Source: an uncultured Oleiphilaceae bacterium (lineage in GTDB: Bacteria; Pseudomonadota; Gammaproteobacteria; Pseudomonadales; Oleiphilaceae). From it: a stretch of 64,000 bases of DNA. Numbering within the stretch: the first letter of the stretch is position 1; each line of letters begins with the position of its first letter. The notes under the pieces were generated by a model. That model saw only the letters and a program-made list of their open reading frames with translations. It was not told the origin of the DNA and searched no databases. This document shows, piece by piece, positions 50,707-59,211 of the stretch. Made by a program: the position numbers and the translations under genes. The stretch covers positions 1-64,000 of the forward strand of contig CAJXUY010000004.1 in assembly GCA_913060665.1 (NCBI GenBank), given 5' to 3'.

Positions 50707-51405
50707 TCAGCGAGCAGAACGTAATTTCTTCTTTGTCTTTTTGGGCTTTACTATTGGCGTGAAAGATTCGGTCAAATGTTGCCTAAACCAACGACGGCGC
50801 TCAATGTTTCGATAGGTGTTCAATACAAAACGAAACTCACACCGACCAAGCCGAAAACCACAACCGCAGGGGCAAGCTAACTTATTGGCTTCTCTTTTTC
50901 GACACCCTAAAGCTCGCAACGCACGTAGAATCGATAATTTACCTTTTAGACCAAAAATTTCACCATAATCGTCAATTAGACCTTGTTCTCCATGCGCTAG
51001 ATCACCATAAGGAAAACAACCAAACTCTATACGATGTGTTACTGCATATAAGAACCGGACAACAATTTCTTCAAAGAACGTAGTGAGCGAATGGTCATTG
51101 CACAAAATCGATTTTATTTTAAGATCCGATCCAAGACAGAAAGAGCCATCAGAATATGTATGATAATCCTGATGACGAGGAAAATACTCTCCCTCATCAA
51201 AAACCTTAGGAATACTTTTGGGGTAGTCACGAGGGCAAACAAGCCGCAACTGATAAGTTCTTTCAATAAGATAGCTACCTGCAAGCTCCGCTTTTAAATG
51301 GTACTCGCCTGCCAGCACAAATCGATCATCATTGATTTCAGCAATTCTTATCTTTGGATGAGCTGCAAGAAAGTCCTCGAGACCTATGCTGTCCCAATGC
51401 CTCAT
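50707..51405 (-). CDS. CBASS stand-alone E2-like protein (short type II)
   Basis: Ubiquitin-conjugating-enzyme-like protein of 232 aa. In short type II CBASS an E2 without E1 acts on the CD-NTase to prime signalling. The E2 core has the YQLRLVCPRDYPKSIPKVFD strand region, and the probable catalytic Cys90 in HTYSDGSFCLGS with His82 eight residues before it. A C-terminal extension holds a Cys cluster CPCGCGFRLGRC (178-189) resembling a SEC-C zinc motif, and a Lys/Arg-rich tail. Its ATG directly abuts the CD-NTase stop codon, so the two are coupled. The assignment rests on motif plus operon context. Confidence 0.85.
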   Translation of the reverse strand: MRHWDSIGLEDFLAAHPKIRIAEINDDRFVLAGEYHLKAELAGSYLIERTYQLRLVCPRDYPKSIPKVFDEGEYFPRHQDYHTYSDGSFCLGSDLKIKSILCNDHSLTTFFEEIVVRFLYAVTHRIEFGCFPYGDLAHGEQGLIDDYGEIFGLKGKLSILRALRALGCRKREANKLACPCGCGFRLGRCEFRFVLNTYRNIERRRWFRQHLTESFTPIVKPKKTKKKLRSAR

Positions 51406-52596
51406 CTATTTACCGTACCATGGTTTTGGGTCAGAGGCTTGGATCGCCTTAGTCGGCGTAACCACAGCCGCAGACAAACCCAATACTAAGGCAACATTTT
51501 TAGCATCCAGGTTAATATCTAAACCTCGATCAGCTGCTTCTACGACTAGTTGGCTATCATCCTTGGTGCACAATGCTCTAAAGTCAGCTTTTGCTTGGTA
51601 GAGCCACTTATAGAAGTTTTCCCGTAATTCATACTCGGCAGAGCTCTCGTCATACCACTTGTCCGCAAAATCTTCAGCCGGGTTTACTGGGTTCGGTACT
51701 AACGGCACATTAGCATTGATGTAGTTGATCATGTTTGTAAGGATATTACTCAAAGCAGATGCAAGATCAGCTTCACCGTTATAGGCTTTTGCAGCCAAGG
51801 TCGTAATGATCACTGAAATCGGTTTACTATCCTCATTATTCTTGAACATAGTGTCGCGATGGCGCTTCAGTAGCTGAATGGCCTGCTGCAATGGAGTTTT
51901 CCATTGATAGTAAGGCAGACTATCAATACTTGCCTTAAAGCTCATCTCTCGTTCATTGATGATCGATTGCGCAGTTTTCATCCGGGTCTCAAACCATCGT
52001 GCGTAGCCTTCAGGGTTACTAATTCTCCAGAAGTCTGTTGTAACCTTATATACAGGATCGGTATTATCGGTGATCGACACAGCGAGCTCTGATACGTTTT
52101 GAGCAAGCGCATCATCAAAGCGAGAACTTTCAACCATGCGCTTCTTCAAAGCACCTCTGCCGGTTTCGCTTTCGGGAATACAAGGCACAATATCCATGTG
52201 AAAACTTAGCCCATCAGCATATTCAAGCCGCCAACAACGCTTTTTCTCGGCAAGCTCTTCCTTAATATTGCGCGCCTTACGATATTGTTCCAGCTCTCCG
52301 CCCACAAGGTTTTTAAGCTGCTCCTGAGTAATGCCAGACTTACTTAGCCCTTTACGTAAGTTACACCCCATATCAAGGTCATACTCTTCATCCGAATCCG
52401 GCTTGATAGCAGTGCCCAGCCTGAAAGAACCTTGCGAGAATACAAGCGGATCATACTCTATGCAGCTAGACTCTGGGCGATGAAACCATTCACCAATATC
52501 TTTATACCGCTTTTCTGCTTTTTCATATGCACCATCAGGCAATTCAATTTTTTCAAGAATGCTTTTCAGCACGTGGTTACTTCGATTAGCAAGCAT
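51406..52596 (-). CDS. CBASS cyclic oligonucleotide synthase (CD-NTase, CdnG-like)
   Basis: cGAS/DncV-like nucleotidyltransferase that makes a cyclic nucleotide on phage infection. The active site is visible: GSFRLGT (Gly56-Ser57), DEEYDLDMG with Asp73 and Asp75, and a third Asp135 in FHMDIVP. The length of about 396 aa fits. It ends KPWYGK, so a Gly is penultimate rather than last; in E2-CBASS the extreme C-terminus is the site handled by the E2. I chose ATG 52596 with AAGGTG six bases before it; an in-frame GTG lies at 52605. It overlaps the end of the HNH-SAVED gene. Clade G is inferred from the Cap5/E2 partners. Confidence 0.87.
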   Translation of the reverse strand: MLANRSNHVLKSILEKIELPDGAYEKAEKRYKDIGEWFHRPESSCIEYDPLVFSQGSFRLGTAIKPDSDEEYDLDMGCNLRKGLSKSGITQEQLKNLVGGELEQYRKARNIKEELAEKKRCWRLEYADGLSFHMDIVPCIPESETGRGALKKRMVESSRFDDALAQNVSELAVSITDNTDPVYKVTTDFWRISNPEGYARWFETRMKTAQSIINEREMSFKASIDSLPYYQWKTPLQQAIQLLKRHRDTMFKNNEDSKPISVIITTLAAKAYNGEADLASALSNILTNMINYINANVPLVPNPVNPAEDFADKWYDESSAEYELRENFYKWLYQAKADFRALCTKDDSQLVVEAADRGLDINLDAKNVALVLGLSAAVVTPTKAIQASDPKPWYGK

Positions 52597-53743
52597 GTAG
52601 ATCACCTTTCAATTCAACAGATTTAACAAATTCCTGAGTTTTCATGTCATGGTCATAAATCAACCATGGCATGTCTGCCTTAGGCATTCTTGCCCGCCCT
52701 AATTCAATTGCACATGAAACAGGCATCACAGGAAAAATATGAAGCGGAACTGCTTCACCACGAGCACGCTTGATTTCGACAATCAGGCTTCTAATGCGCT
52801 TTCTAAATAAAGAAAGTTGCTGTTTCGCCTGTAGAAAATCATTGTGTGGATTTTTAAGGGTAATCTCCCATATAGATATATCCTCACCGATAACTCTAGT
52901 GATACGTTCTCGCGAAACATAGTCACTTAATGACACTATCAGTGCAGGCTTGCCGTCGAAGTTATCCGGTTTATGTATAACGTAATCGAAGTCATCTTCT
53001 CCTTCCATCCATGACCATCCCTTAGGTTCCCTATGTAGCTGATAAGTTTCAACGTCGATTTTGTCAGTTAACAAAGCACCAAGTTCAATCAACAAGGGCT
53101 GAGGCGCTAACGCAAACAATGAAAAATGTTTACAAGGCTCATCTTCAATTATCGAAAGGATTTTGCGCTGAAAAGCTTTAAAGAGATGTTGCGATTCTGA
53201 TTGCCAGTATTGTTGCGTACTATCGTTAAGTTCAGATGTCATTGAAATCAGTACTGGCCTTTCTGAGGCTGGATACCACTGAGGGAACATTGCCTCCACG
53301 CAAGCGTGGTATTGAATAGGTGATTTCTCCGACCCTATATTTGCACCGTATAGTACCACATTGGTTTTTTTGTCAGGTGCAATACCAGTTACAATCTCAA
53401 CACGTTGCTCATGCTGAGTCTTCCATTGAATCAACAGATCAGCAGGATAACGATCTGCACCACCTGTTTGATCTATTTTTTTATGGCAGTCATAGCACAT
53501 CAACATCAGATTACTGACATCATTAATGGCTTCGAGGTTTTCCTTATAAGGTCCTCGACCTCTCGGGCCTTTCTCAGAGAATGCATAAATGTGTGCCTTT
53601 TGTGCAGCATTTACCGATTCTTGTGTAACGCACGAGGTGTGCAACAGCCTGTTGTGTCCATCAAACTGACAGCGACCCGCAGCCCTTGCCCATAACTCTC
53701 TTTGAGCTTGATCGGGAACATATCTTGTAACCTCTGATACCAT
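52586..53743 (-). CDS. cap5: CBASS effector: HNH endonuclease-SAVED protein (Cap5)
   Basis: Nuclease effector of 385 aa. The N-terminal HNH domain has Cys25, the AHIYAFSEKGPRGRG block with His51, and SNLMLMCYDCHKKID carrying Asn78 and zinc Cys83/Cys86. The C-terminal SAVED domain (about 150-380) binds the cyclic nucleotide (PVLISMTSELND, PALIVSLSDYVSRERI, HIFPVMPVSCAIELGRARMP). Binding triggers oligomerisation and indiscriminate DNA cleavage in characterised Cap5 proteins. It starts eight bases after the YdjM-like gene and overlaps the CD-NTase. Confidence 0.9.
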   Translation of the reverse strand: MVSEVTRYVPDQAQRELWARAAGRCQFDGHNRLLHTSCVTQESVNAAQKAHIYAFSEKGPRGRGPYKENLEAINDVSNLMLMCYDCHKKIDQTGGADRYPADLLIQWKTQHEQRVEIVTGIAPDKKTNVVLYGANIGSEKSPIQYHACVEAMFPQWYPASERPVLISMTSELNDSTQQYWQSESQHLFKAFQRKILSIIEDEPCKHFSLFALAPQPLLIELGALLTDKIDVETYQLHREPKGWSWMEGEDDFDYVIHKPDNFDGKPALIVSLSDYVSRERITRVIGEDISIWEITLKNPHNDFLQAKQQLSLFRKRIRSLIVEIKRARGEAVPLHIFPVMPVSCAIELGRARMPKADMPWLIYDHDMKTQEFVKSVELKGDLHAC

Positions 53744-53751
53744 AAATCCCC

Positions 53752-54120
53752 CTAAAGCTTTCCGAGCAGCGGCAGTGAGCGAGGTGTAGTAGCATCACAC
53801 AAAAGGTGACTAACATACGCACAACCCGCAATTAACCCCATACCTCTAAGGCACTTTTGCTTGCTATCTTCAGGGTGCCAGCCATACATTCGCTTCAACC
53901 CAAAGCCTAACGCTGACATAACAAGAATGCTATGACAGAACTGACGGTGATGAGGGTTGCCCATCGAGGGCTCCAAAATATCAGGTAGCTTCCCAAATAA
54001 GCCTCCTAAGACAACACCAGTACCTGGGTGATGACTAATTTCATGCTTTCTCTGGTCAGCAAGAGCAACGGTTAAACCAACCGCCGCCCCTACCGCCAAG
54101 TGGGTTTTACCACTCGCCAT
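53752..54120 (-). CDS. Compact YdjM-family membrane-bound putative metal-dependent hydrolase
   Basis: A 122-aa hydrophobic protein. Family residues of YdjM/PF04307 are kept: GKTHLAVGAAVG at the N-terminus, PDILEPSMGNPHHRQFCHSIL with its His cluster, and SHLLCDATTPRSLPLLG near the end. It has about three membrane segments. E. coli YdjM is longer (near 196 aa), so this is a minimal form. Its ATG overlaps the stop of the small basic gene by one base, and it precedes cap5 by eight bases. It is therefore part of the CBASS transcript, although it is not a CBASS component I know. Role unknown. Confidence 0.75.
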   Translation of the reverse strand: MASGKTHLAVGAAVGLTVALADQRKHEISHHPGTGVVLGGLFGKLPDILEPSMGNPHHRQFCHSILVMSALGFGLKRMYGWHPEDSKQKCLRGMGLIAGCAYVSHLLCDATTPRSLPLLGKL

Positions 54121-54296
54121 TACTTTTTCTCCTTGCGAACACCTTTAAACGGTGTCTTGCTTGAAGTTTTTACATCCATAAAGCGCCCCGTCTCAGTATC
54201 ACGCTTTACATAGTGCCCAGACGGCGTCTGGGTTTGGGAACGGTCACGTACAGCACCTTTACGATGCCCGTCACCTTTAGGTGGATTAGTTGCCAT
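54120..54296 (-). CDS. Small basic hydrophilic protein at the head of the CBASS operon
   Basis: A 58-aa, Lys/Arg/Gly-rich, probably unstructured protein (MATNPPKGDGHRKGAV, HYVKRDTETGRFMDVK, TPFKGVRKEKK). I recall similar short proteins in other mobile regions, with no known function. I chose ATG 54296 with GGAAGA eight bases upstream over the in-frame ATG at 54311, which lacks a ribosome site. It is translationally coupled to the YdjM-like gene. It could be a nucleic-acid-binding or membrane-protein partner; this is open. Confidence 0.65.
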   Translation of the reverse strand: MATNPPKGDGHRKGAVRDRSQTQTPSGHYVKRDTETGRFMDVKTSSKTPFKGVRKEKK

Positions 54297-54326
54297 AATA
54301 CAATCTTCCATTTCTGTTAAAGTTAA

Positions 54327-54340
54327 TCTGATTTATCAGA
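54327..54340. promoter_or_regulatory. 14-bp dyad in the CBASS promoter region
   Basis: TCTGAT-TT-ATCAGA, perfect 6-base arms, lies 30-45 bases before the first CBASS gene and just past the terminator of the upstream operon. It may be an operator. Confidence 0.35.
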
Positions 54341-54345
54341 ATTTT

Positions 54346-54369
54346 AATAAAAAGGCATTCACATGCCTT
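54346..54369 (-). terminator. Terminator between the R-M/GHKL operon and the CBASS operon
   Basis: On the minus strand AAGGCAT-GTGA-ATGCCTT (7-base perfect arms) is followed by TTTTTATT. It ends the operon that finishes with the STAS-like gene, so CBASS is a separate unit. Confidence 0.75.
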
Positions 54370-54430
54370 AGTACAAATAATAACCCGATAAATCTGCTTA
54401 ACGCAATACTTTTTAACAGAAAAGTATTAT

Positions 54431-54979
54431 TTATTTTATTGGCCGATAGATAAACTCTAACCCACCAGACTCCGCCACTTCCTTCTTACCTAGGACAAAT
54501 CCTTGATTATAAAGTTTTTTAAGCTTACCACTGGCATTTTGAACAGAGACATCAAAATACTCTGCTATCTTTGCTGTAGTAACAGACTCTTGATCGTAGA
54601 TAAAGTCGAGCAAATCCTTTGTCGCGGATTTAACTTCTGGTCCAATCCAAAGGCGTTTACCTTCATCCAAAATCATTAAAGGCTGTTCTTTCGCATCAGC
54701 ACCGTATGACCAGTTATCGATTAGATCTTTGCTTTTAAAGCCTGACAGGAAGAAAGCTTTTTCACCACGAAGTGACTTTGCGAGGTTAACGACACTTTCT
54801 CTTGGGAAGGACGCGTCAGTAGCTTTAATGCCTTCAAGGGATATTTCGAAGACAAATTGCTCTGGGTGTTTATCTACTATCCGAGATAATGCCTGAAACG
54901 CCTCACGGCCCTCCTCATTACCTATTGCGATAGATTCACCAACGACATCAAACAGTTTTATAATTACATGCTCATTCAT
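54431..54979 (-). CDS. STAS-like (DUF4325) protein with C-terminal winged helix
   Basis: A 182-aa soluble protein. Residues 1-100 look like the STAS-like DUF4325 domain (FVFEISLEGIKATDASFPRESVVNLAKSLRG, FFLSGF). Residues about 115-180 form a winged helix (DLLDFIYDQESVTTAKIAEYFDVSVQNASGKLKKLYNQGFV). DUF4325 proteins are typically paired with a GHKL ATPase, which is exactly the gene upstream, 28 bases away. This resembles a partner-switching pair (anti-sigma kinase/antagonist) but with DNA-binding heads. It lies in the restriction/PrrC operon. Function unknown. Confidence 0.75.
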   Translation of the reverse strand: MNEHVIIKLFDVVGESIAIGNEEGREAFQALSRIVDKHPEQFVFEISLEGIKATDASFPRESVVNLAKSLRGEKAFFLSGFKSKDLIDNWSYGADAKEQPLMILDEGKRLWIGPEVKSATKDLLDFIYDQESVTTAKIAEYFDVSVQNASGKLKKLYNQGFVLGKKEVAESGGLEFIYRPIK

Positions 54980-55007
54980 CTGTTTAATTTAAACTGATGA
55001 AGCTGAT

Positions 55008-56093
55008 TTAGTCAATGTAGAAATCAAAACAAATATGAGTACCATTCATTTTTGTGAGATTTTTTTGAATAACCGGGTCAGCTAATTCACCGCCTCGATA
55101 CCGAAGCTTGATATTAAAAGTATCCAAACGAATACTTAGATCTGCATCAAACTTGCTCGCTTGCTCACGCGTACTCTTGAAACCCAAACCACGACCACTA
55201 GCTTTGCCATGTCTCGTTATATTGCCTTTAGAAAACACCTCTAAGACAAGCCCTATATCCGACTCCACGCCATCGTCAGGAAACCGACCATAGAGTTCAG
55301 GATAGTGATCTTGCAAAGTACTTCTTAATGTTGAAACAACACCCATACCACTATCAGAAATAACGGTTTGAATATGATCACGCTTATAGTTTGGCTCATA
55401 GATTTGTAGAGCTGCAAACCCTTCTATCAGGGAATTACTGTGTTCACTTACATTGCCGATAAACTCAGAAAAAACCGTAAGTGCAACGGTATAATAATCC
55501 TCACAGGTCTTATCTAGAAAACTGGAATGCAAAGAAACTATCAACTCTTTGTTTTTACTTTTTGGACATATCGAACCAAATTCGACTAAAGAGTCACAGG
55601 TCCCTTTGAATACTTTCGCAGTAGAGCTCTTTGGCCTTTTTGGTAAAACTTTTACTCCTGATGATAGTAAATCAAAGAAACCTGCTCGATTCAGAAAGTG
55701 TCTTGTGTTCCCACAGTCAGCCATATCGATAGTCACATCGATGCAGTGATGCTCTAGTTGATTCGACAAAGCCAGTAGGCGTGATATTGGCTCTAACAAT
55801 AAACTACAACCCTGAGGTAAAACAAAGGTTACCCCACCTTGACTAGCGAACAGGTTTTCATAATCAGCCAATATTGATTCGTACTTAGCTGCGTCAATCC
55901 AGCTAGATGGAAACTCGACAGTAGTACCAACATTTTTGTTAAACCAGCAATAACTCTCGTCTTGATAAAAGGTATCTTTGTTTTTGCTTAAAAATGAATT
56001 AACTTCAGGCTTTTCTTTGCCAAGCTTTTTAGCTATCTCTCGTCCCTTCAAGCCAGGTGTATCACATAACACCCGATAAACATCTTGTTTCAT
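55008..56093 (-). CDS. Winged-helix plus GHKL (HATPase) ATP-binding protein
   Basis: A 361-aa soluble protein without transmembrane segments or phospho-acceptor His box. It has an N-terminal winged helix (about 1-50, DTPGLKGREIAKKLGKEKPEVNSFLS), a middle STAS-like-looking region (about 95-150, IDVTIDMADCGNTRHFLNRAGFFDLL) and a C-terminal GHKL ATPase with N-box FSEFIGNVSEHS (Asn214), G1 box DSGMGV (247-252) and G2 box GRGLGFKS (300-307). I chose ATG 56093, 11 bases after the hsdR stop; an in-frame GTG at 56132 would overlap hsdR. It pairs with the DUF4325 gene. It is likely an anti-sigma-kinase-like regulator or a new defence component. Confidence 0.72.
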   Translation of the reverse strand: MKQDVYRVLCDTPGLKGREIAKKLGKEKPEVNSFLSKNKDTFYQDESYCWFNKNVGTTVEFPSSWIDAAKYESILADYENLFASQGGVTFVLPQGCSLLLEPISRLLALSNQLEHHCIDVTIDMADCGNTRHFLNRAGFFDLLSSGVKVLPKRPKSSTAKVFKGTCDSLVEFGSICPKSKNKELIVSLHSSFLDKTCEDYYTVALTVFSEFIGNVSEHSNSLIEGFAALQIYEPNYKRDHIQTVISDSGMGVVSTLRSTLQDHYPELYGRFPDDGVESDIGLVLEVFSKGNITRHGKASGRGLGFKSTREQASKFDADLSIRLDTFNIKLRYRGGELADPVIQKNLTKMNGTHICFDFYID

Positions 56094-56103
56094 AAAAACT
56101 AAC

Positions 56104-59100
56104 TCACTCTCTCGATATGCTCCCACCGACACCTTTAAACTTCTCTACAAACATCGCGATTTTTTGGAAAACACTTTGCTTCTTAGTTTTGTATTGGGGG
56201 TTCAGTGGGCTCATTTTTGGAAGAGCCTCATTCAGTGCCGTACCATTTTCACTGGCATATTCTCGTTTTAATGATGCTGAGATATAACGCTTAGCCGCAT
56301 CTTCATTGAGACCTTCGGATTCAATTAATTCCTTAGCCTCTCTTCGCTGTTCAGCCTGGGCGAAGGTGAAGAAGGCATCAATAATGCTGGCCTTATCGCC
56401 TATATCATCGAGGTTGGTTTGGTTAATAAAATCTACGATCAAGCTCTCTTTGGCGCGGTTGCCAAGGCTTGCTCGAATCAGGCGGCGAACTTCATCAATA
56501 AGCTCTGCCTTACTCTTATTCTTTTTGTTGTGATCAAAAATCAGTTCCAGAATGTAATCGAGATTGATCTCTTGGGACTTCAACAAATCCACCTCAAAGA
56601 CCACGTCATCCCAGTCGATGGTGGACTTTTCCTTTTCGTCCGCTGATTTCTGTCGGCGCTGCCAATCGCGTACATCGTTGTAAGTCGAGCGATAGTCTTG
56701 AATCTTACGCTCGGCGGGAAGGCGTATGGTCTGCAACTCAGCCAGCTTTTCATCATCCAAGTAATGTTCGGCTTTAAACGCTTCAACGGCTTCTTCGTCG
56801 CTCATATCTACGTCTTGAAGGGCTTTCAAAGTGGCAAACTCATCATAGTTTTGCAGCACATTTTCTACACGCAGGTACTCGCCGAATAGTTTGGCAAAGT
56901 CTTTCTTGTCGGACTCTTTTTCAATAGCTGAGGGATCAGGGAAGCGCTGTTCTAACTCGGTCACTACATCCATAAAGCCGCGCCGTGCTTCACCTGTCAC
57001 CACATCGGTAAAGCCTTCCATGTATTCCTTGTAGCTTTTCTCTAGCACTACGTTCTTGGTGTTCTTGTCCCCAAACAAGGTAATGGCATCTACCGTGGCG
57101 CGTTCTAAATCGCGGAAGGTGACAATATTACCGAACGTTTTGGTAGCGTCGTAAATGCGGTTAGTGCGCGAAAAGGCCTGCATCAATCCGTGATAACGCA
57201 GGTTCTTATCCACAAACAAGGTATTGAGTGTCGGAGCATCGAACCCGGTTAAGAACATGCCTACCACAATCAACAGGTCGATCTCTTTAGATTTAACCCG
57301 CTTGGCCAAATCACGATAGTAATTCTGAAAGCCATTACTATCGACACTAAAGTTGGTTTTAAAGAAGGCGTTGTAATCGCCTATCGCTGCATTTAAAAAC
57401 TCCTTAGCACTACTATTCATTGCAGAGACATCAAAGCTCTCATCCAGAATCTCGCCCACCGCATCCTGCTCTTCATTGGCAGCAAAGGAAAAGATGGTAG
57501 CGATTCTTAATGGCTTTTCGCTGTCTGCCTGTAATTTGTTAAGGGATTCATAATACAACTTAGCTGCATCCACACTGCTCACGGCAAACATGGCATTGAA
57601 GCCCTTAGCGTTCGACTGTAATCGGTGTGTCTTCTGGCGGAAGTTTTTCAGAACATACTGGGAGATTTCACGAATACGCTCTGGGTGCAATAAGGCCTGT
57701 TTGTTTTCAAGAGCGCTTAGTTTTTTCTCATCTTGCTCCGTCTCAATATCCTTAAACTGTGCTCGCACATCGTTATAGTCCACCTTGAACTTGAGCACTT
57801 TCTCATCGCGAATCGCATCGGTGATGACATAAGAATGCAGCTCGCGACCAAACACGCTGGCAGTGGTTTCTGCACCTAATGCGTTTTGCGGGAAGATTGG
57901 CGTACCGGTAAAGCCAAATTGATAGAATCGTTTGAATTTCTTGTTCAAGTTTTTCTGTGCTTCACCAAACTGGCTGCGGTGGCATTCATCAAAAATGAAC
58001 ACTACCTGCTTGTTGTAGATAGCTAGGTCGCCCTCGCTCTTCATCAGGTTGTTGAGCTTCTGAATGGTGGTAACGACGATCTTATTATCGTCTTTATCCA
58101 GATTACGCTTTAAGCCAGCGGTACTGTCTGAGCCATTTACACTGTCAGGCGAAAAGCGCTGATATTCCTTCATAGTCTGATAGTCGAGGTCTTTCCTGTC
58201 GACCACAAAAAACACCTTGTCGACAAACTCCAAGTCTGTCGCCAAACGTGCGGCTTTAAAGCTGGTTAAGGTTTTACCTGAGCCTGTGGTATGCCAGATA
58301 AAACCGCCGCTTTCTGGGCTGCTCCAGTTTTTGGCTTCAAACGAACTTTTCACCTTCCACAATATGCGCTCTGTGGCGGCTATTTGGTAGGGTCGCATAA
58401 CTAGCAAAGTGTCACTGACATCAAACACCGAGTAATGCAGCAACACGTTAAGCAGCGTGTTTTTCTGAAAGAAGGTTGCGGTAAAGTCTTTAAGATCCTT
58501 AATCAGACTGTTATCTGCCTTCGCCCAGTTCATGGTGAAATCGAAACTGTTTTTATTGCGCTGGGTGGTATTGGCAAAATAACGGCTATCGGTGCCGTTC
58601 GAGATTACAAACAACTGCAAGTATTTATACAGCGAATGCTGGCTGTTAAAGCTTTCTTTACTGTAGCGGTGAACCTGATTAAAGGCTTCGCGAATCGCCA
58701 CACCACGCTTTTTCAGCTCGATCTGTACCAACGGCAAGCCATTGACCAGAATGGTCACATCATAACGGTTGGCGTGGCTGCCGGTTTGCTCGAACTGCTT
58801 GATTACCTGCACTTTGTTGCGAGCAATGTTCTTCTTATCAACCAGATAGATGTTTTTAATGCTGCCATTATCAAACACAAAGTCGTGAATATAGTCATCG
58901 TGAATCTTACGGGTTTTATCCAGGATGGTGTCGCTGGGCTTATCCAGATAGGTTTCCACAAAACGCTGCCATTCGCCTTCGGCAAACTGCACATTATTGA
59001 GCGTTTGTAACTGCTCACGAACGTTGGCCAACATGGCCAGCGGATTATTCAGGCCTGGTAGGAACTCATAGCCTTGGTTTTGCAGATCCTGAATCAGCTC

Positions 59101-59211
59101 GCGCTCTAAGGCATCTTCACTCTGGTAGCTCTCGGCTACTTTCCAATCTTTATTGTATTTATCCAGAACAATAAAGTTATTCGATTCGGCGATGGTTTTA
59201 TAATTGGTCAT
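56104..59211 (-). CDS. hsdR: Type I restriction enzyme R subunit (type IC, EcoR124I-like)
   Basis: Motor and nuclease subunit of 1035 aa. The nuclease residues are Asp151, Glu165 and Lys167 ([20 protein letters not shown]). The SF2 helicase Walker A is TGSGKT with Lys313 and the DEAD box is DECH (408-411). From memory these positions coincide with the catalytic residues of EcoR124I (D151, E165, K167, K313), so this is a close relative. It overlaps the prrC stop by one base (TAATG). Intact over its whole length. Confidence 0.96.
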   Translation of the reverse strand: MTNYKTIAESNNFIVLDKYNKDWKVAESYQSEDALERELIQDLQNQGYEFLPGLNNPLAMLANVREQLQTLNNVQFAEGEWQRFVETYLDKPSDTILDKTRKIHDDYIHDFVFDNGSIKNIYLVDKKNIARNKVQVIKQFEQTGSHANRYDVTILVNGLPLVQIELKKRGVAIREAFNQVHRYSKESFNSQHSLYKYLQLFVISNGTDSRYFANTTQRNKNSFDFTMNWAKADNSLIKDLKDFTATFFQKNTLLNVLLHYSVFDVSDTLLVMRPYQIAATERILWKVKSSFEAKNWSSPESGGFIWHTTGSGKTLTSFKAARLATDLEFVDKVFFVVDRKDLDYQTMKEYQRFSPDSVNGSDSTAGLKRNLDKDDNKIVVTTIQKLNNLMKSEGDLAIYNKQVVFIFDECHRSQFGEAQKNLNKKFKRFYQFGFTGTPIFPQNALGAETTASVFGRELHSYVITDAIRDEKVLKFKVDYNDVRAQFKDIETEQDEKKLSALENKQALLHPERIREISQYVLKNFRQKTHRLQSNAKGFNAMFAVSSVDAAKLYYESLNKLQADSEKPLRIATIFSFAANEEQDAVGEILDESFDVSAMNSSAKEFLNAAIGDYNAFFKTNFSVDSNGFQNYYRDLAKRVKSKEIDLLIVVGMFLTGFDAPTLNTLFVDKNLRYHGLMQAFSRTNRIYDATKTFGNIVTFRDLERATVDAITLFGDKNTKNVVLEKSYKEYMEGFTDVVTGEARRGFMDVVTELEQRFPDPSAIEKESDKKDFAKLFGEYLRVENVLQNYDEFATLKALQDVDMSDEEAVEAFKAEHYLDDEKLAELQTIRLPAERKIQDYRSTYNDVRDWQRRQKSADEKEKSTIDWDDVVFEVDLLKSQEINLDYILELIFDHNKKNKSKAELIDEVRRLIRASLGNRAKESLIVDFINQTNLDDIGDKASIIDAFFTFAQAEQRREAKELIESEGLNEDAAKRYISASLKREYASENGTALNEALPKMSPLNPQYKTKKQSVFQKIAMFVEKFKGVGGSISRE

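Noticed and set aside
58435..59010. Plus-strand frame of 191 codons inside hsdR
   Set aside because: Shadow of hsdR, which is intact and conserved through this part, including the catalytic Asp151-Glu165-Lys167.
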